NCBI RefSeq assembly: GCF_025151995.1
Contig: NZ_CP102290.1
Location: forward strand, 558,001-622,000
DNA: 64,000 nt
Source of the DNA: Ruminococcus gauvreauii
Lineage (GTDB): Bacteria > Bacillota > Clostridia > Lachnospirales > Lachnospiraceae
Reading direction: 5' to 3'
The position numbers and the translations under genes were made by a program. The notes under the pieces were generated by a model. The model was not told the origin of the DNA. It ran no database searches and saw only the letters and a program-made list of their open reading frames with translations. Of this stretch, positions 50,658 through 58,308 are shown piece by piece; position 1 is the stretch's first letter, and every line of letters starts with the position of its first letter.

Positions 50658-50670
50658 ATATTTATTTTCT

Positions 50671-51336
50671 TTATCCCAGTTCCTCCTCATTTCTGACCAG
50701 CTCTTCGATCGCACCGGCGCTGTTCGGAAATTTTGCGGCAAAGCAGTCAACTACCGCCCTCCTTACGATCTCATACTCTTTCATGCCCTTTATGATATCC
50801 GGCACACAGTATGCCACACGGTAAAATTCCGTTGCTATCTTCTGAACCACACGGTCCTGACTCATCGTTCCCAGTCCCAGAATGATTCCCGTATATTTCT
50901 TGTCTGTCTGACAGATGTCCATGTAGAAGTCCAGCATATGGTAAAATTCCAGATACAGAAGCTCTTCTGCCGCTTCCCCATCCCGTTCAACGATGTCAAA
51001 ACACATACTGCCGATCAGTTTGTCGATCTCTTTTTTATGCCATCTCGCAATCCGTTTTCCCTTCACCATATTGGAGTAGTAGATCAGATTGATCCACGCT
51101 GCCAGAAATTGATCCACACCCGCCTTTACGCCGTAGCGTTTCTCCCAGAGTTCCATACGGATCTTGTTTTTCTCCGGCTCGAGCTCCTGCCCGATGGCAT
51201 ACTCCAGCAGTTCTTTACGCTTGTCAGCATCCGTCGTACTGTAATAATCATCCGGCCACTTAATCTCCCGCACTTCCTTTTTTTCTTCCGCCTGAGCTCT
51301 CATCTGCTTTTGCTCTTTTACTTTCGCTAAATCCAT
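50671..51336 (-). CDS. Uncharacterised helical protein (221 aa)
   Basis: Not recognised with confidence; it may belong to a Lachnospiraceae-restricted DUF family. A charged N-terminus (LAKVKEQKQMRAQAEEKKEV) precedes WPDDYYSTTDADKRKELLEY and a mostly helical body with WEKRYGVKAGVDQFLAAWIN and GTMSQDRVVQKIATEFYRVA. It is soluble with no membrane helix. AGGAGG is 6 nt before the ATG at 51336. A longer frame from 51402 would overlap glf by 32 bp. It is the last gene of the truA-glf group. Confidence 0.7.
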   Translation of the reverse strand: MDLAKVKEQKQMRAQAEEKKEVREIKWPDDYYSTTDADKRKELLEYAIGQELEPEKNKIRMELWEKRYGVKAGVDQFLAAWINLIYYSNMVKGKRIARWHKKEIDKLIGSMCFDIVERDGEAAEELLYLEFYHMLDFYMDICQTDKKYTGIILGLGTMSQDRVVQKIATEFYRVAYCVPDIIKGMKEYEIVRRAVVDCFAAKFPNSAGAIEELVRNEEELG

Positions 51337-51370
51337 TTTTTCCTCCTGTCTAAAATGAAAGTCGATTACT

Positions 51371-52480
51371 TCATCCTTCGGATTCCCGTCTTGCTGTCTC
51401 AAGTGCCGCCTCGATTACTTTATCCATATCATAGTATCGATACATACCCAGTCTTCCGCCAAAAATCAGGCGTTTCTCCCGGTATGCCAGTTTCCGGTAT
51501 TCCTCATAAATCCGATTGTTCTTCTCATCATTGATCGGGTAATAAGGCTCATCACCCTTCTTCCACTCTTTTGGATACTCTCTCGTGATCACGGTGGTCG
51601 GCTGAGTTCCAAAATTGAAATGCTTATGTTCTATGATACGTGTATACGGGACGTCTCTGTCCGTGTAATTCACCACAGCATTCCCCTGGTAATTATCGCA
51701 CATCATCCGCTCTTCTTCAAACCGAAGAGACCGGTATTCCAAAACACCTGCACGGTAATCAAAGAATTCATCGATCATCCCGGTATAGACAACCTTCCCT
51801 GCAATGGCAAACGGGTCTCCCATACTTTTATAATCTGTATTCAGACGTACGTCTGTCCCGTCAAGAAGACGGCTGGCAAGTGAAGTATATCCCTCTTCGG
51901 GGATTCCCTGATAACGGTCGTTAAAATAATTGTTATCATACGTAAACCTGAGGGGCAGACGCCTGATAATAAATGCCGGCAGGCTGCTGCACTCACGTCC
52001 CCACTGCTTTTCTGTATAACCTTTGATCAGTTTTTCATAGACATCACGCCCTACGAGTGAGAGTGCCTGTTCCTCAAGATTTCCGGGGTCCGTGATCGAC
52101 AGCTTCGCGATCTGTTCCGCTATCTTCTTCTTTGCCTCCTGCGGTGTCCTGATGTTCCACATTCTGCTGAATGTATTCATATTGAACGGAAGATTATACA
52201 CCTCATTTCCGCAGACCGCTACCGGCGAATTGATAAAATGATTAAACGTCACAAACTGCTGCACGTAATCCCAGATTTCCCGGTTTGAAGTGTGGAAGAT
52301 ATGTGCCCCATACCGGTGTACTGCAATGCCGTCCACTTCCTCCGTGTAAATGTTCCCTCCAATGTGCTGCCGTCTGTCAATGACCAGACAGCGTTTTCCT
52401 TTCTTCTTCGCCTCATGTGCAAAGACACATCCAAACAGTCCCGCACCGACTATCAGATAATCATACATGTCATTTTTCAT
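51371..52480 (-). CDS. glf: UDP-galactopyranose mutase
   Basis: FAD enzyme that interconverts UDP-galactopyranose and UDP-galactofuranose for surface glycans. The FAD-binding N-terminus is YLIVGAGLFGCVFAHEAKKK, followed by HIGGNIYTEEVDGI and HRYGAHIFHTSNREIWDYV. Active-site features are KGYTEKQWGRE and a C-terminal GGRLGMYRYYDMD. It has 369 residues. It overlaps truA by 11 bp. No glycosyltransferase or polysaccharide cluster accompanies it in this window. Confidence 0.96.
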   Translation of the reverse strand: MKNDMYDYLIVGAGLFGCVFAHEAKKKGKRCLVIDRRQHIGGNIYTEEVDGIAVHRYGAHIFHTSNREIWDYVQQFVTFNHFINSPVAVCGNEVYNLPFNMNTFSRMWNIRTPQEAKKKIAEQIAKLSITDPGNLEEQALSLVGRDVYEKLIKGYTEKQWGRECSSLPAFIIRRLPLRFTYDNNYFNDRYQGIPEEGYTSLASRLLDGTDVRLNTDYKSMGDPFAIAGKVVYTGMIDEFFDYRAGVLEYRSLRFEEERMMCDNYQGNAVVNYTDRDVPYTRIIEHKHFNFGTQPTTVITREYPKEWKKGDEPYYPINDEKNNRIYEEYRKLAYREKRLIFGGRLGMYRYYDMDKVIEAALETARRESEG

Positions 52481-53210
52481 ATCGCACCTGAAGCAGCGTC
52501 AGCCCCATTGCCGGAGCAGTGAACCCTGCCAACTGGCGATTTTTTTCCTCCAGTATCTTTTTTATATCTTCCGGCGGCCGCTTTCCCTCGCCGACCTCTA
52601 TCAGCGTTCCTGTCAATATGCGAACCATATGATACAGGAAACCGTTTCCTGTATACGAAATCACAAGATCATGTTCTTTCTGTTCAAAACAGATCTCCGT
52701 CAGCGTCCGCACCGTCGATTTCCTGATACGTCTGTTTGCGCAGAAACCTTTGAAATCATGTGTGCCAAGACAGTAAGACGCTGCCTTTTCCATCAGTCCC
52801 ACATCCAGTTTCTCCCCGTAATGATAGCGGTACTTCCTCTCAAATACCGATTTGCATTCATCTGTCCCGATGCGGTAAGCATACGTTTTATCACAGGCAT
52901 GCAGCCTGCTGTGAAACCTGTCCGGCATCTCAGCGATATCCGTTACCTCAATATCATCCGGCAGATACTGATTCAGATACATCTTTACGTCCATAAGGCC
53001 TGCCCGTTCCCTCAAATGAAAGTTGGCAGTCTGCCCGAGTGCATGTACACCGGCGTCCGTCCTCCCTGCACCGTGTATCTCAACCGGATATCCGCTCATC
53101 CTGGTCAGTATGTTTTCCAGTTTTCCCTGTATGGTATTGTCAGTATTTCCCTGTTTTTGCCATCCGCCATAACGCGTTCCGTCATATTGTATCGTAATTT
53201 TACAATTCAT
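52470..53210 (-). CDS. truA: tRNA pseudouridine synthase A
   Basis: Forms pseudouridine at tRNA positions 38-40. The catalytic Asp is in HGAGRTDAGVHALGQ. The N-terminus ITIQYDGTRYGGWQKQ and FLYHMVRILTGTLIEVG are typical. The ATG at 53210 is preferred over an upstream one (15 codons earlier) that would add a hydrophobic, non-conserved start. It has 246 residues. Confidence 0.95.
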   Translation of the reverse strand: MNCKITIQYDGTRYGGWQKQGNTDNTIQGKLENILTRMSGYPVEIHGAGRTDAGVHALGQTANFHLRERAGLMDVKMYLNQYLPDDIEVTDIAEMPDRFHSRLHACDKTYAYRIGTDECKSVFERKYRYHYGEKLDVGLMEKAASYCLGTHDFKGFCANRRIRKSTVRTLTEICFEQKEHDLVISYTGNGFLYHMVRILTGTLIEVGEGKRPPEDIKKILEEKNRQLAGFTAPAMGLTLLQVRYEK

Positions 53211-53234
53211 AGCCCTTATTATAGCATAAACAAA

Positions 53235-53276
53235 GAAGGTTGTGAAACCCATTCTTGATGAATTTCACAACCTTTT
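53235..53276 (-). terminator. Terminator of the AGCS symporter gene
   Basis: AAGGTTGTGAAA pairs with TTTCACAACCTT around about 15 nt. On the minus strand it follows the symporter stop by 20-60 nt. Confidence 0.85.
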
Positions 53277-53294
53277 CCCGACAGGCTTTCAGCC

Positions 53295-54749
53295 TCAAAG
53301 TCCCGTCTTTCTCTGATGGACCGCCTGTTTTCTTCCATCTTTTTCCTTTTCTATCACCTTTTGATACGCCTTCATCTCCCTGGCCACGACGCCGCTCATC
53401 GCGATCAGACAGATCAGATTCGGTATCGCCATCAGACCGTTTGCGATATCCGAGAAATCCCAGACGATCTGCAGTGTCGTTGTAGCGCCGACATATGCAA
53501 CAAGAGAGAATACAATGCGATAGATAAAACAGTATTTCGGCTTCTTCACCAGATACTCAAATGCCTTTTCCCCGTGATATTCCCAGCCGAGTATCGTCGA
53601 AAATGCAAACAGTGAGATACCGATACACACCAGTATGCCGCCCACCTCTCCGAGCGCACTCGTAAATGCAGCGATCGTCAGCGCAGCTCCTGTCATCAGC
53701 TCCCCCGTCGCCGGATCGATCGTGCCCAGAACCCCGGAACTTGCGATCGCCAGACCTGTGATCGTACATACCACGATCGTATCAAAAAAGGTTCCCGTCA
53801 TGTTGACATATCCCTGTTTAACCGGACTGTCTGTGGTTGCCGCTGCTGCCGTAATAGCCGCTGACCCAAGGCCCGCCTCATTCGAGAACACCCCGCGTGC
53901 AACACCCCAGCGCACAGACTGCATCACGGATGCGACAACGACTCCGCCGACTCCTCCCGCTGCCGCCTTTGGATGAAACGCCATTGTAAAAATCTGTGCC
54001 ACTCCGGACGGCACATTTTCAATATTGATCAGAATCACGATAAGGCCGGCGATCACATAAAACACAGCCATGCACGGTACAACAACCTGCGAGACCTTCG
54101 ATATGCTTTTAATGCCGCCGACGATAATGAGCAGTGCAAGCACTGTTATCACCGCTCCGCTGACCACAACCGGGACCTGAAATGTATTCTGAAGAGCGGA
54201 GGATATGGAATTGGCCTGTGTCAGATTACCGATTCCGAAAGATGCCAGCACGGTAAAAAGCGCAAACAGAAACCCCAGCACCGCTCCAATCCTTTTATGC
54301 TTAAAAGCATGACGCAGGGTATACATCGGTCCGCCGGACATCTCTCCGTTTGCATTGACTTCCCGATATTTGATCGAGAGCATACATTCTGAGAACTTGG
54401 AAGCCATGCCGAAAAATGCGGAGATCCACATCCAGACCAGCGCACCCGGACCGCCGAGCACCATGGCTGTCGCCACGCCGACAATATTCCCCGTCCCAAT
54501 CGTCGCAGCCAAAGCCGTCGTAAGCGCGGAGAACGGAGAGATATCTCCTTCCCCTTTCTTTGTTCTGGCCTCCTTGCTCAGTACGCTGCGCAGCGCGTAA
54601 CCCAGGTTTCTTATCGGAAGAAATCCAGTCCGAACAGTCAGAATCATGCCGGTCCCCACCAGCAGTACCAGCATAACAGGTCCCCAGACAACATCATCGA
54701 TGCTTTTCAGAACCTTCCCCACGTTTTCCAATAACAACCGTGAATCCAT
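53295..54749 (-). CDS. Alanine/glycine:cation symporter (AGCS family)
   Basis: Sodium- or proton-coupled amino acid importer of 484 residues with about 11 membrane helices. Signatures are FSALTTALAATIGTGNIVGV, GMASKFSECMLSIKYRE, GGPMYTLRHAFKH and ARGVFSNEAGLGSAAITAAA. The substrate is probably alanine or glycine. It is preceded by a strong promoter and a leader of about 130 nt holding serial hairpins, which suggests attenuation. It has its own terminator. Confidence 0.95.
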   Translation of the reverse strand: MDSRLLLENVGKVLKSIDDVVWGPVMLVLLVGTGMILTVRTGFLPIRNLGYALRSVLSKEARTKKGEGDISPFSALTTALAATIGTGNIVGVATAMVLGGPGALVWMWISAFFGMASKFSECMLSIKYREVNANGEMSGGPMYTLRHAFKHKRIGAVLGFLFALFTVLASFGIGNLTQANSISSALQNTFQVPVVVSGAVITVLALLIIVGGIKSISKVSQVVVPCMAVFYVIAGLIVILINIENVPSGVAQIFTMAFHPKAAAGGVGGVVVASVMQSVRWGVARGVFSNEAGLGSAAITAAAATTDSPVKQGYVNMTGTFFDTIVVCTITGLAIASSGVLGTIDPATGELMTGAALTIAAFTSALGEVGGILVCIGISLFAFSTILGWEYHGEKAFEYLVKKPKYCFIYRIVFSLVAYVGATTTLQIVWDFSDIANGLMAIPNLICLIAMSGVVAREMKAYQKVIEKEKDGRKQAVHQRKTGL

Positions 54750-54779
54750 CTCGCATATCTCCTTAATTTTTCCTCATTT

Positions 54780-54875
54780 GTAAAAAAACAGAAATTCCCC
54801 GTACAGCGGGGCGTTTTTTGTTACATAGGAGCACTTTCCCATGTAACAAAAAAACAACGTATCTAAGCCGTTGTT
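54780..54875 (-). promoter_or_regulatory. Hairpin-rich leader of the symporter gene (possible attenuator)
   Basis: In transcript order: AACAACGG/CGTTGTT followed by TTTTTG (54845-54875), GTTACAT/ATGTAAC (54820-54847), and CCCCG/CGGGG followed by AATTTCTGTTTTTTT (54780-54811). The first and last look like terminators placed before the coding region. The known glycine riboswitch core was not found. Confidence 0.6.
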
Positions 54876-54884
54876 ATCTTTTTC

Positions 54885-54913
54885 ATTATATAAATCTTGT
54901 AAATTCATGTCAA
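54885..54913 (-). promoter_or_regulatory. Perfect-consensus promoter of the symporter gene
   Basis: TTGACA (54908-54913), 17 bp, TATAAT (54885-54890) on the minus strand. Such a strong promoter in front of terminator-like hairpins fits control after initiation. Confidence 0.85.
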
Positions 54914-55050
54914 GAACATATTTCTGCCATTCCCAATTATTCCGATTTATTTGACACCACGCTTCATACTGCGTAATATGCTTATAAATTACCATTTATT
55001 ACCATAATCATTTCGTGCTCATTATGGTACAATTTTTAAGGGGTGATTGT

Positions 55051-55224
55051 TTGAATAAACGTCAGAAGAAAAAAACAAAAAGAAAATTGCAGGCAGATAA
55101 CAGAATACTTTTACAGGAGGCCCGGGAAATCGAACAGGAGATTGAACACACAGATATCCCGGTTGATCCGGCAGACAAACAGGAGCTTTATAACAGAATT
55201 TTAAAAAGTATTTCGAAATTTTGA
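55051..55224 (+). CDS. Small basic protein (57 aa), unknown
   Basis: Starts at a TTG with AAGGGG 7 nt upstream. The sequence opens (M)NKRQKKKTKRKLQADNR, strongly basic, then acidic EAREIEQEIEHTDIPVD and ends NRILKSISKF. A TACAAT -10 lies at 55027-55032. It is probably cytosolic and nucleic-acid-associated or protein-binding. No family was recognised. Confidence 0.5.
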   Translation: MNKRQKKKTKRKLQADNRILLQEAREIEQEIEHTDIPVDPADKQELYNRILKSISKF

Positions 55225-55378
55225 AATTTATTTCTACACAGTTACGTTCTCTTTATAATTTTTTACACGCTCAAAAAATGTAAAATTATGTCAAATACTG
55301 TCTATTTTATACGGTATTCTTAATTTTTACACGTACTGATTTAAAATAAGAGCGAGAAAAGATCAAAGGAGATTCGTT

Positions 55379-55714
55379 ATGAAAGAAATTACAGAACTTA
55401 TCCATTCGCTTGGCATCAGGGCAACTTATATTGGTTATCAATACCTGCGCTATGCCCTGCTGCTATGCCTCAAAGATGAAAACTATATTCTGTTTGTCTG
55501 GAAGTGGCTGTACGGGGACGTCGCACAACATTTCGGCAAAACCCGAAGCAGCGTGGAACGGGCGCTGCGCACAGTGGTAACGGCGTGCTGGAATTACGGA
55601 AACAGAGACCTTTTGCACAATATTGCCGGTTATCATCTGGATCAGTGCCCAGCCGTCGGCGAATTCATCGCGATACTGTATCATCACCTTGAAGATAACA
55701 CAAATGAAATTTAA
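55379..55714 (+). CDS. Stand-alone Spo0A C-terminal-domain protein (111 aa)
   Basis: The whole protein matches the DNA-binding domain of Spo0A: ITELIHSLGIRATYIGYQYL, LYGDVAQHFGKTRSSVERAL (recognition helix) and CPAVGEFIAILYHHLED. There is no receiver domain, so activity cannot depend on phosphorylation in cis. It may bind 0A-like boxes or compete with Spo0A. The AT-rich region 55225-55378 upstream holds no certain promoter. AAAGGAG precedes the ATG. Confidence 0.85.
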   Translation: MKEITELIHSLGIRATYIGYQYLRYALLLCLKDENYILFVWKWLYGDVAQHFGKTRSSVERALRTVVTACWNYGNRDLLHNIAGYHLDQCPAVGEFIAILYHHLEDNTNEI

Positions 55715-55721
55715 AAGATGA

Positions 55722-55753
55722 GTACCCCCGGTGATTGCCGGGGGTAATCTTTT
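55722..55753 (+). terminator. Terminator of the Spo0A-C gene
   Basis: TACCCCCGG pairs with CCGGGGGTA around TGATTG, followed by ATCTTTTG. Confidence 0.88.
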
Positions 55754-55781
55754 GTCTGCCGAATCTCTCATGAAAAGCGGC

Positions 55782-55810
55782 TTGTATATTGTACCGAAAA
55801 GAAATATGAT
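55782..55810 (+). promoter_or_regulatory. Promoter of the two-component genes
   Basis: TTGTAT (55782-55787) and TATGAT (55805-55810), spacer 17 bp. A small GAGATAA/TTATCTC hairpin lies just downstream. Confidence 0.6.
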
Positions 55811-55871
55811 AGAGAGATAAGGTTATCTCGTATGTTCCAACGACAAACGACGAATCGAGGAGGATATAGGA

Positions 55872-56558
55872 ATGAAACAGATATTCTTAGTTGAAGATGA
55901 CAGAGCGATCGCAAGGAATCTGGTACTTCTGCTTCGATCGGAATGTTTTACCGTCACCCATGCCTCGACGCGCAGCGAGGCCATTGCGGCACTGGCCGGA
56001 AATAATTTTGACCTGGCGCTGGTTGATATTTCCCTTCCTGATGGAAATGGGTTCACCGTCTGCACGGAGATTAAAGAAAACCAGGAGATTCCTGTCATCT
56101 TTCTGACAGCCTCCGGTGATGAGGCGAGCGTCGTCACCGGACTGAACATGGGTGCGGACGACTATATTACCAAACCTTTCCGCCCGCGTGAGCTGGTTGC
56201 GCGAATCAAAGCCGCGCTGCGAAAAAGCGGACGCCTGGGTTCGGTTTTTGAAATCTGCGGGCTTCATGTCGATACGACAAGCGGCGTTGTGAAAAAAGAT
56301 GACAGCGAGGTTTACCTGTCAGCTTTAGAATACCGTCTGCTGCTGGTGTTCATCAGCAATCCCAAAAGCATCATCACGAGAAGCAGGCTGCTTGACGAAT
56401 TATGGGACGCTGCGGGTGAATTTGTCAATGACAATACACTGACTGTATACATCAAACGCCTGCGGGAGAAGATCGAGGATGACCCGGCAAACCCGCAGAT
56501 CATTCTGACTGTTCGCGGGACGGGGTATCGACTGGGAGGCGGATATGTTTCGGAATAA
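55872..56558 (+). CDS. OmpR/PhoB-type response regulator (228 aa)
   Basis: Receiver domain with the acidic pair in FLVEDDRAIA, phosphoacceptor Asp52 in LALVDISLPDGNG, Thr in IFLTASGDE and Lys in DDYITKPFRPREL. The C-terminal winged helix includes LSALEYRLLLVFISNPKSII and VYIKRLREKIEDDP with RGTGYRL. It overlaps the kinase gene by 14 bp. Its likely target is the 11-bp tandem repeat in front of the ABC genes. Confidence 0.95.
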   Translation: MKQIFLVEDDRAIARNLVLLLRSECFTVTHASTRSEAIAALAGNNFDLALVDISLPDGNGFTVCTEIKENQEIPVIFLTASGDEASVVTGLNMGADDYITKPFRPRELVARIKAALRKSGRLGSVFEICGLHVDTTSGVVKKDDSEVYLSALEYRLLLVFISNPKSIITRSRLLDELWDAAGEFVNDNTLTVYIKRLREKIEDDPANPQIILTVRGTGYRLGGGYVSE

Positions 56559-57534
56559 AGAATTTCGCCGTTTCACCGTCGTATTTTTTCTGATAACCGC
56601 TGTTGCTGTGACACTGGGGTTTTGGATCGGCACGGCAGCCGGTATCCTCGCCGCCGCCTCTGCCGCCTCTTTGGGAATCGCATTCTGCCTGTTCACAAAA
56701 GCGCGGTACAAAAACCTTGCCCAGATTTCAGACCAGATTGATCTTGTCCTCCATAATGATGACCACCTGTATGTCGGAGAATCGGAAGAGGGTGAGCTTT
56801 CTATCCTGCAGAGCGAAATCACCAAGATGACGCTGCGCATCCGGGAGCAGAACGAAGCTCTGAAAAAAGAAAAAAAACACCTCGCCGATTCAATGGCCGA
56901 CATCGCGCATCAGCTTCGTACCCCGCTCACATCAGCAAACCTCATACTGTCATTGCTGGAGCATAACGCAAACGAAAACGAGAGGAAAGCAATGATACGG
57001 GAAACCGAGGAACTGTTTGTACGGATGGACTGGCTGATTACCTCCCTGTTGAAATTGTCACGGCTGGATGCGGGTATTGTAGTGTTCCAGAGCGAACAGA
57101 CAGATATAAACACTCTGATAAGCGCCGCGCTTCGCCCGTTTCTGATCTCAGTCGAACTGCACAATATCACTGTGCAGACAGATGTACCGGATGGAGTCTT
57201 CATTTATGGGGATTCCGGCTGGCTCTCGGAGGCACTCCAAAACATCCTCAAGAACTGCCTGGAGAGCACCGGGGATAACGGGAAGATCGAGATCGCCTGC
57301 GGGGACAACCCGCTGTTTACGGAAATATCCATTCATGACAGCGGCGCCGGCCTGGATCAAGATGATTTACCCTTCCTGTTTGACAGATTTTACCGTGGGA
57401 AACATGAAAACGCGTCCGGATATGGAATCGGACTGGCGCTCTGCAAAATGATTATCACCCGGCAGGGAGGGACAATCACTGCCAAAAATCACCCGCACGG
57501 CGGCGCTGTATTCTCCATCCGTTTTCCAAAGTGA
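56545..57534 (+). CDS. Sensor histidine kinase (329 aa)
   Basis: Two closely spaced membrane helices lie at about residues 10-28 and 30-50, with almost no external loop. A HAMP-less linker/coiled coil follows. The H-box DIAHQLRTPLTSAN has His at residue 122. The catalytic domain has N-box ALQNILKNCLEST, DSGAGL, FLFDRFYRG and YGIGLALCKMI. The intramembrane-sensing layout is common in kinases that read flux through a partner ABC exporter, which fits the following genes. Confidence 0.94.
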   Translation: MFRNKEFRRFTVVFFLITAVAVTLGFWIGTAAGILAAASAASLGIAFCLFTKARYKNLAQISDQIDLVLHNDDHLYVGESEEGELSILQSEITKMTLRIREQNEALKKEKKHLADSMADIAHQLRTPLTSANLILSLLEHNANENERKAMIRETEELFVRMDWLITSLLKLSRLDAGIVVFQSEQTDINTLISAALRPFLISVELHNITVQTDVPDGVFIYGDSGWLSEALQNILKNCLESTGDNGKIEIACGDNPLFTEISIHDSGAGLDQDDLPFLFDRFYRGKHENASGYGIGLALCKMIITRQGGTITAKNHPHGGAVFSIRFPK

Positions 57535-57542
57535 CGGATCTC

Positions 57543-57584
57543 TCACCGGGATGTCACCGGGATGTAAGCTAAAGGTTCTATTAT
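57543..57584 (+). promoter_or_regulatory. Tandem 11-bp operator plus -10 box for the ABC genes
   Basis: TCACCGGGATG occurs twice without a gap (57543-57553 and 57554-57564). An 11-bp period suits OmpR/PhoB-type dimers bound head to tail. TATTAT at 57579-57584 is a likely -10, so the second repeat occupies the -35 region, the usual layout for activation. Confidence 0.7.
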
Positions 57585-57618
57585 ATGGGTAGACTACATG
57601 GGAAAGGAGACTCACATA

Positions 57619-58308
57619 ATGGAGTTTTTAAAAATCGAAAATCTATACAAGGTTTACGGCAGCGGCGAAAATCAGGTGACAGCGCTTGACAACGTGTCCC
57701 TCAACATAAACAAGGGGGAATTCACCGCAATCATCGGTTCCTCCGGCTCCGGCAAATCCACTTTACTCCATATCATCGGCGGCGTGGATGTACCAACCGG
57801 CGGAAAGATATATCTAAACGGACAGGACGTATACGCACAGAGCAATGAAAATCTTGCTGTTTTCCGCAGACGGCAGGTGGGACTGATCTATCAGTTTCAC
57901 AACCTCATTCCCACGCTGAATGTGGTGGAGAACATTACCCTGCCTATACTGATGGATAAGAGAAAAGTCAACAGGCAGCGGCTGAATGAACTACTGGAAC
58001 TGCTGGGGCTTGAAGACCGAAAAACACATCTGCCGAACCAGCTTTCCGGCGGTCAGCAGCAGCGTGTTTCCATTGGGCGCGCCCTGATGAACGCACCCCA
58101 GGTCATGCTGGCAGACGAACCCACGGGCAGCCTGGACAGCAGAAACGGTCACGAGATTATCAACCTGCTGAAATTAAGTCAGAAAAAATACCGGCAGACG
58201 CTTATCCTTGTCACGCATGACGAAAATATCGCCCTGCAGGCTGACCGTATCATCTGCATATCGGACGGCAAAGTGACGCGGGACGAGAGGACGGTGACAC
58301 GGCCATGA
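57619..58308 (+). CDS. ABC transporter ATP-binding protein (MacB/LolD type, 229 aa)
   Basis: Walker A is IIGSSGSGKSTLLHIIGG, the signature is LSGGQQQRVSIGRAL, and Walker B is VMLADEPTGSLDS with the switch His in LILVTHDENIA. The start is chosen for AAAGGAG; a frame from 57598 would include the ribosome site. The stop overlaps the permease start by 4 bp. Confidence 0.95.
   Translation: MEFLKIENLYKVYGSGENQVTALDNVSLNINKGEFTAIIGSSGSGKSTLLHIIGGVDVPTGGKIYLNGQDVYAQSNENLAVFRRRQVGLIYQFHNLIPTLNVVENITLPILMDKRKVNRQRLNELLELLGLEDRKTHLPNQLSGGQQQRVSIGRALMNAPQVMLADEPTGSLDSRNGHEIINLLKLSQKKYRQTLILVTHDENIALQADRIICISDGKVTRDERTVTRP

Noticed and set aside
54780..54875. Glycine riboswitch before the AGCS gene
   Set aside because: The conserved glycine aptamer core was not found, and the leader is too short for the usual tandem aptamer.
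54774..54995. 73-codon minus-strand frame, and a shorter 22-codon leader frame from its last Met
   Set aside because: The long frame covers the perfect-consensus promoter and hairpins. The short one has no ribosome site and no run of regulatory codons for a leader peptide.
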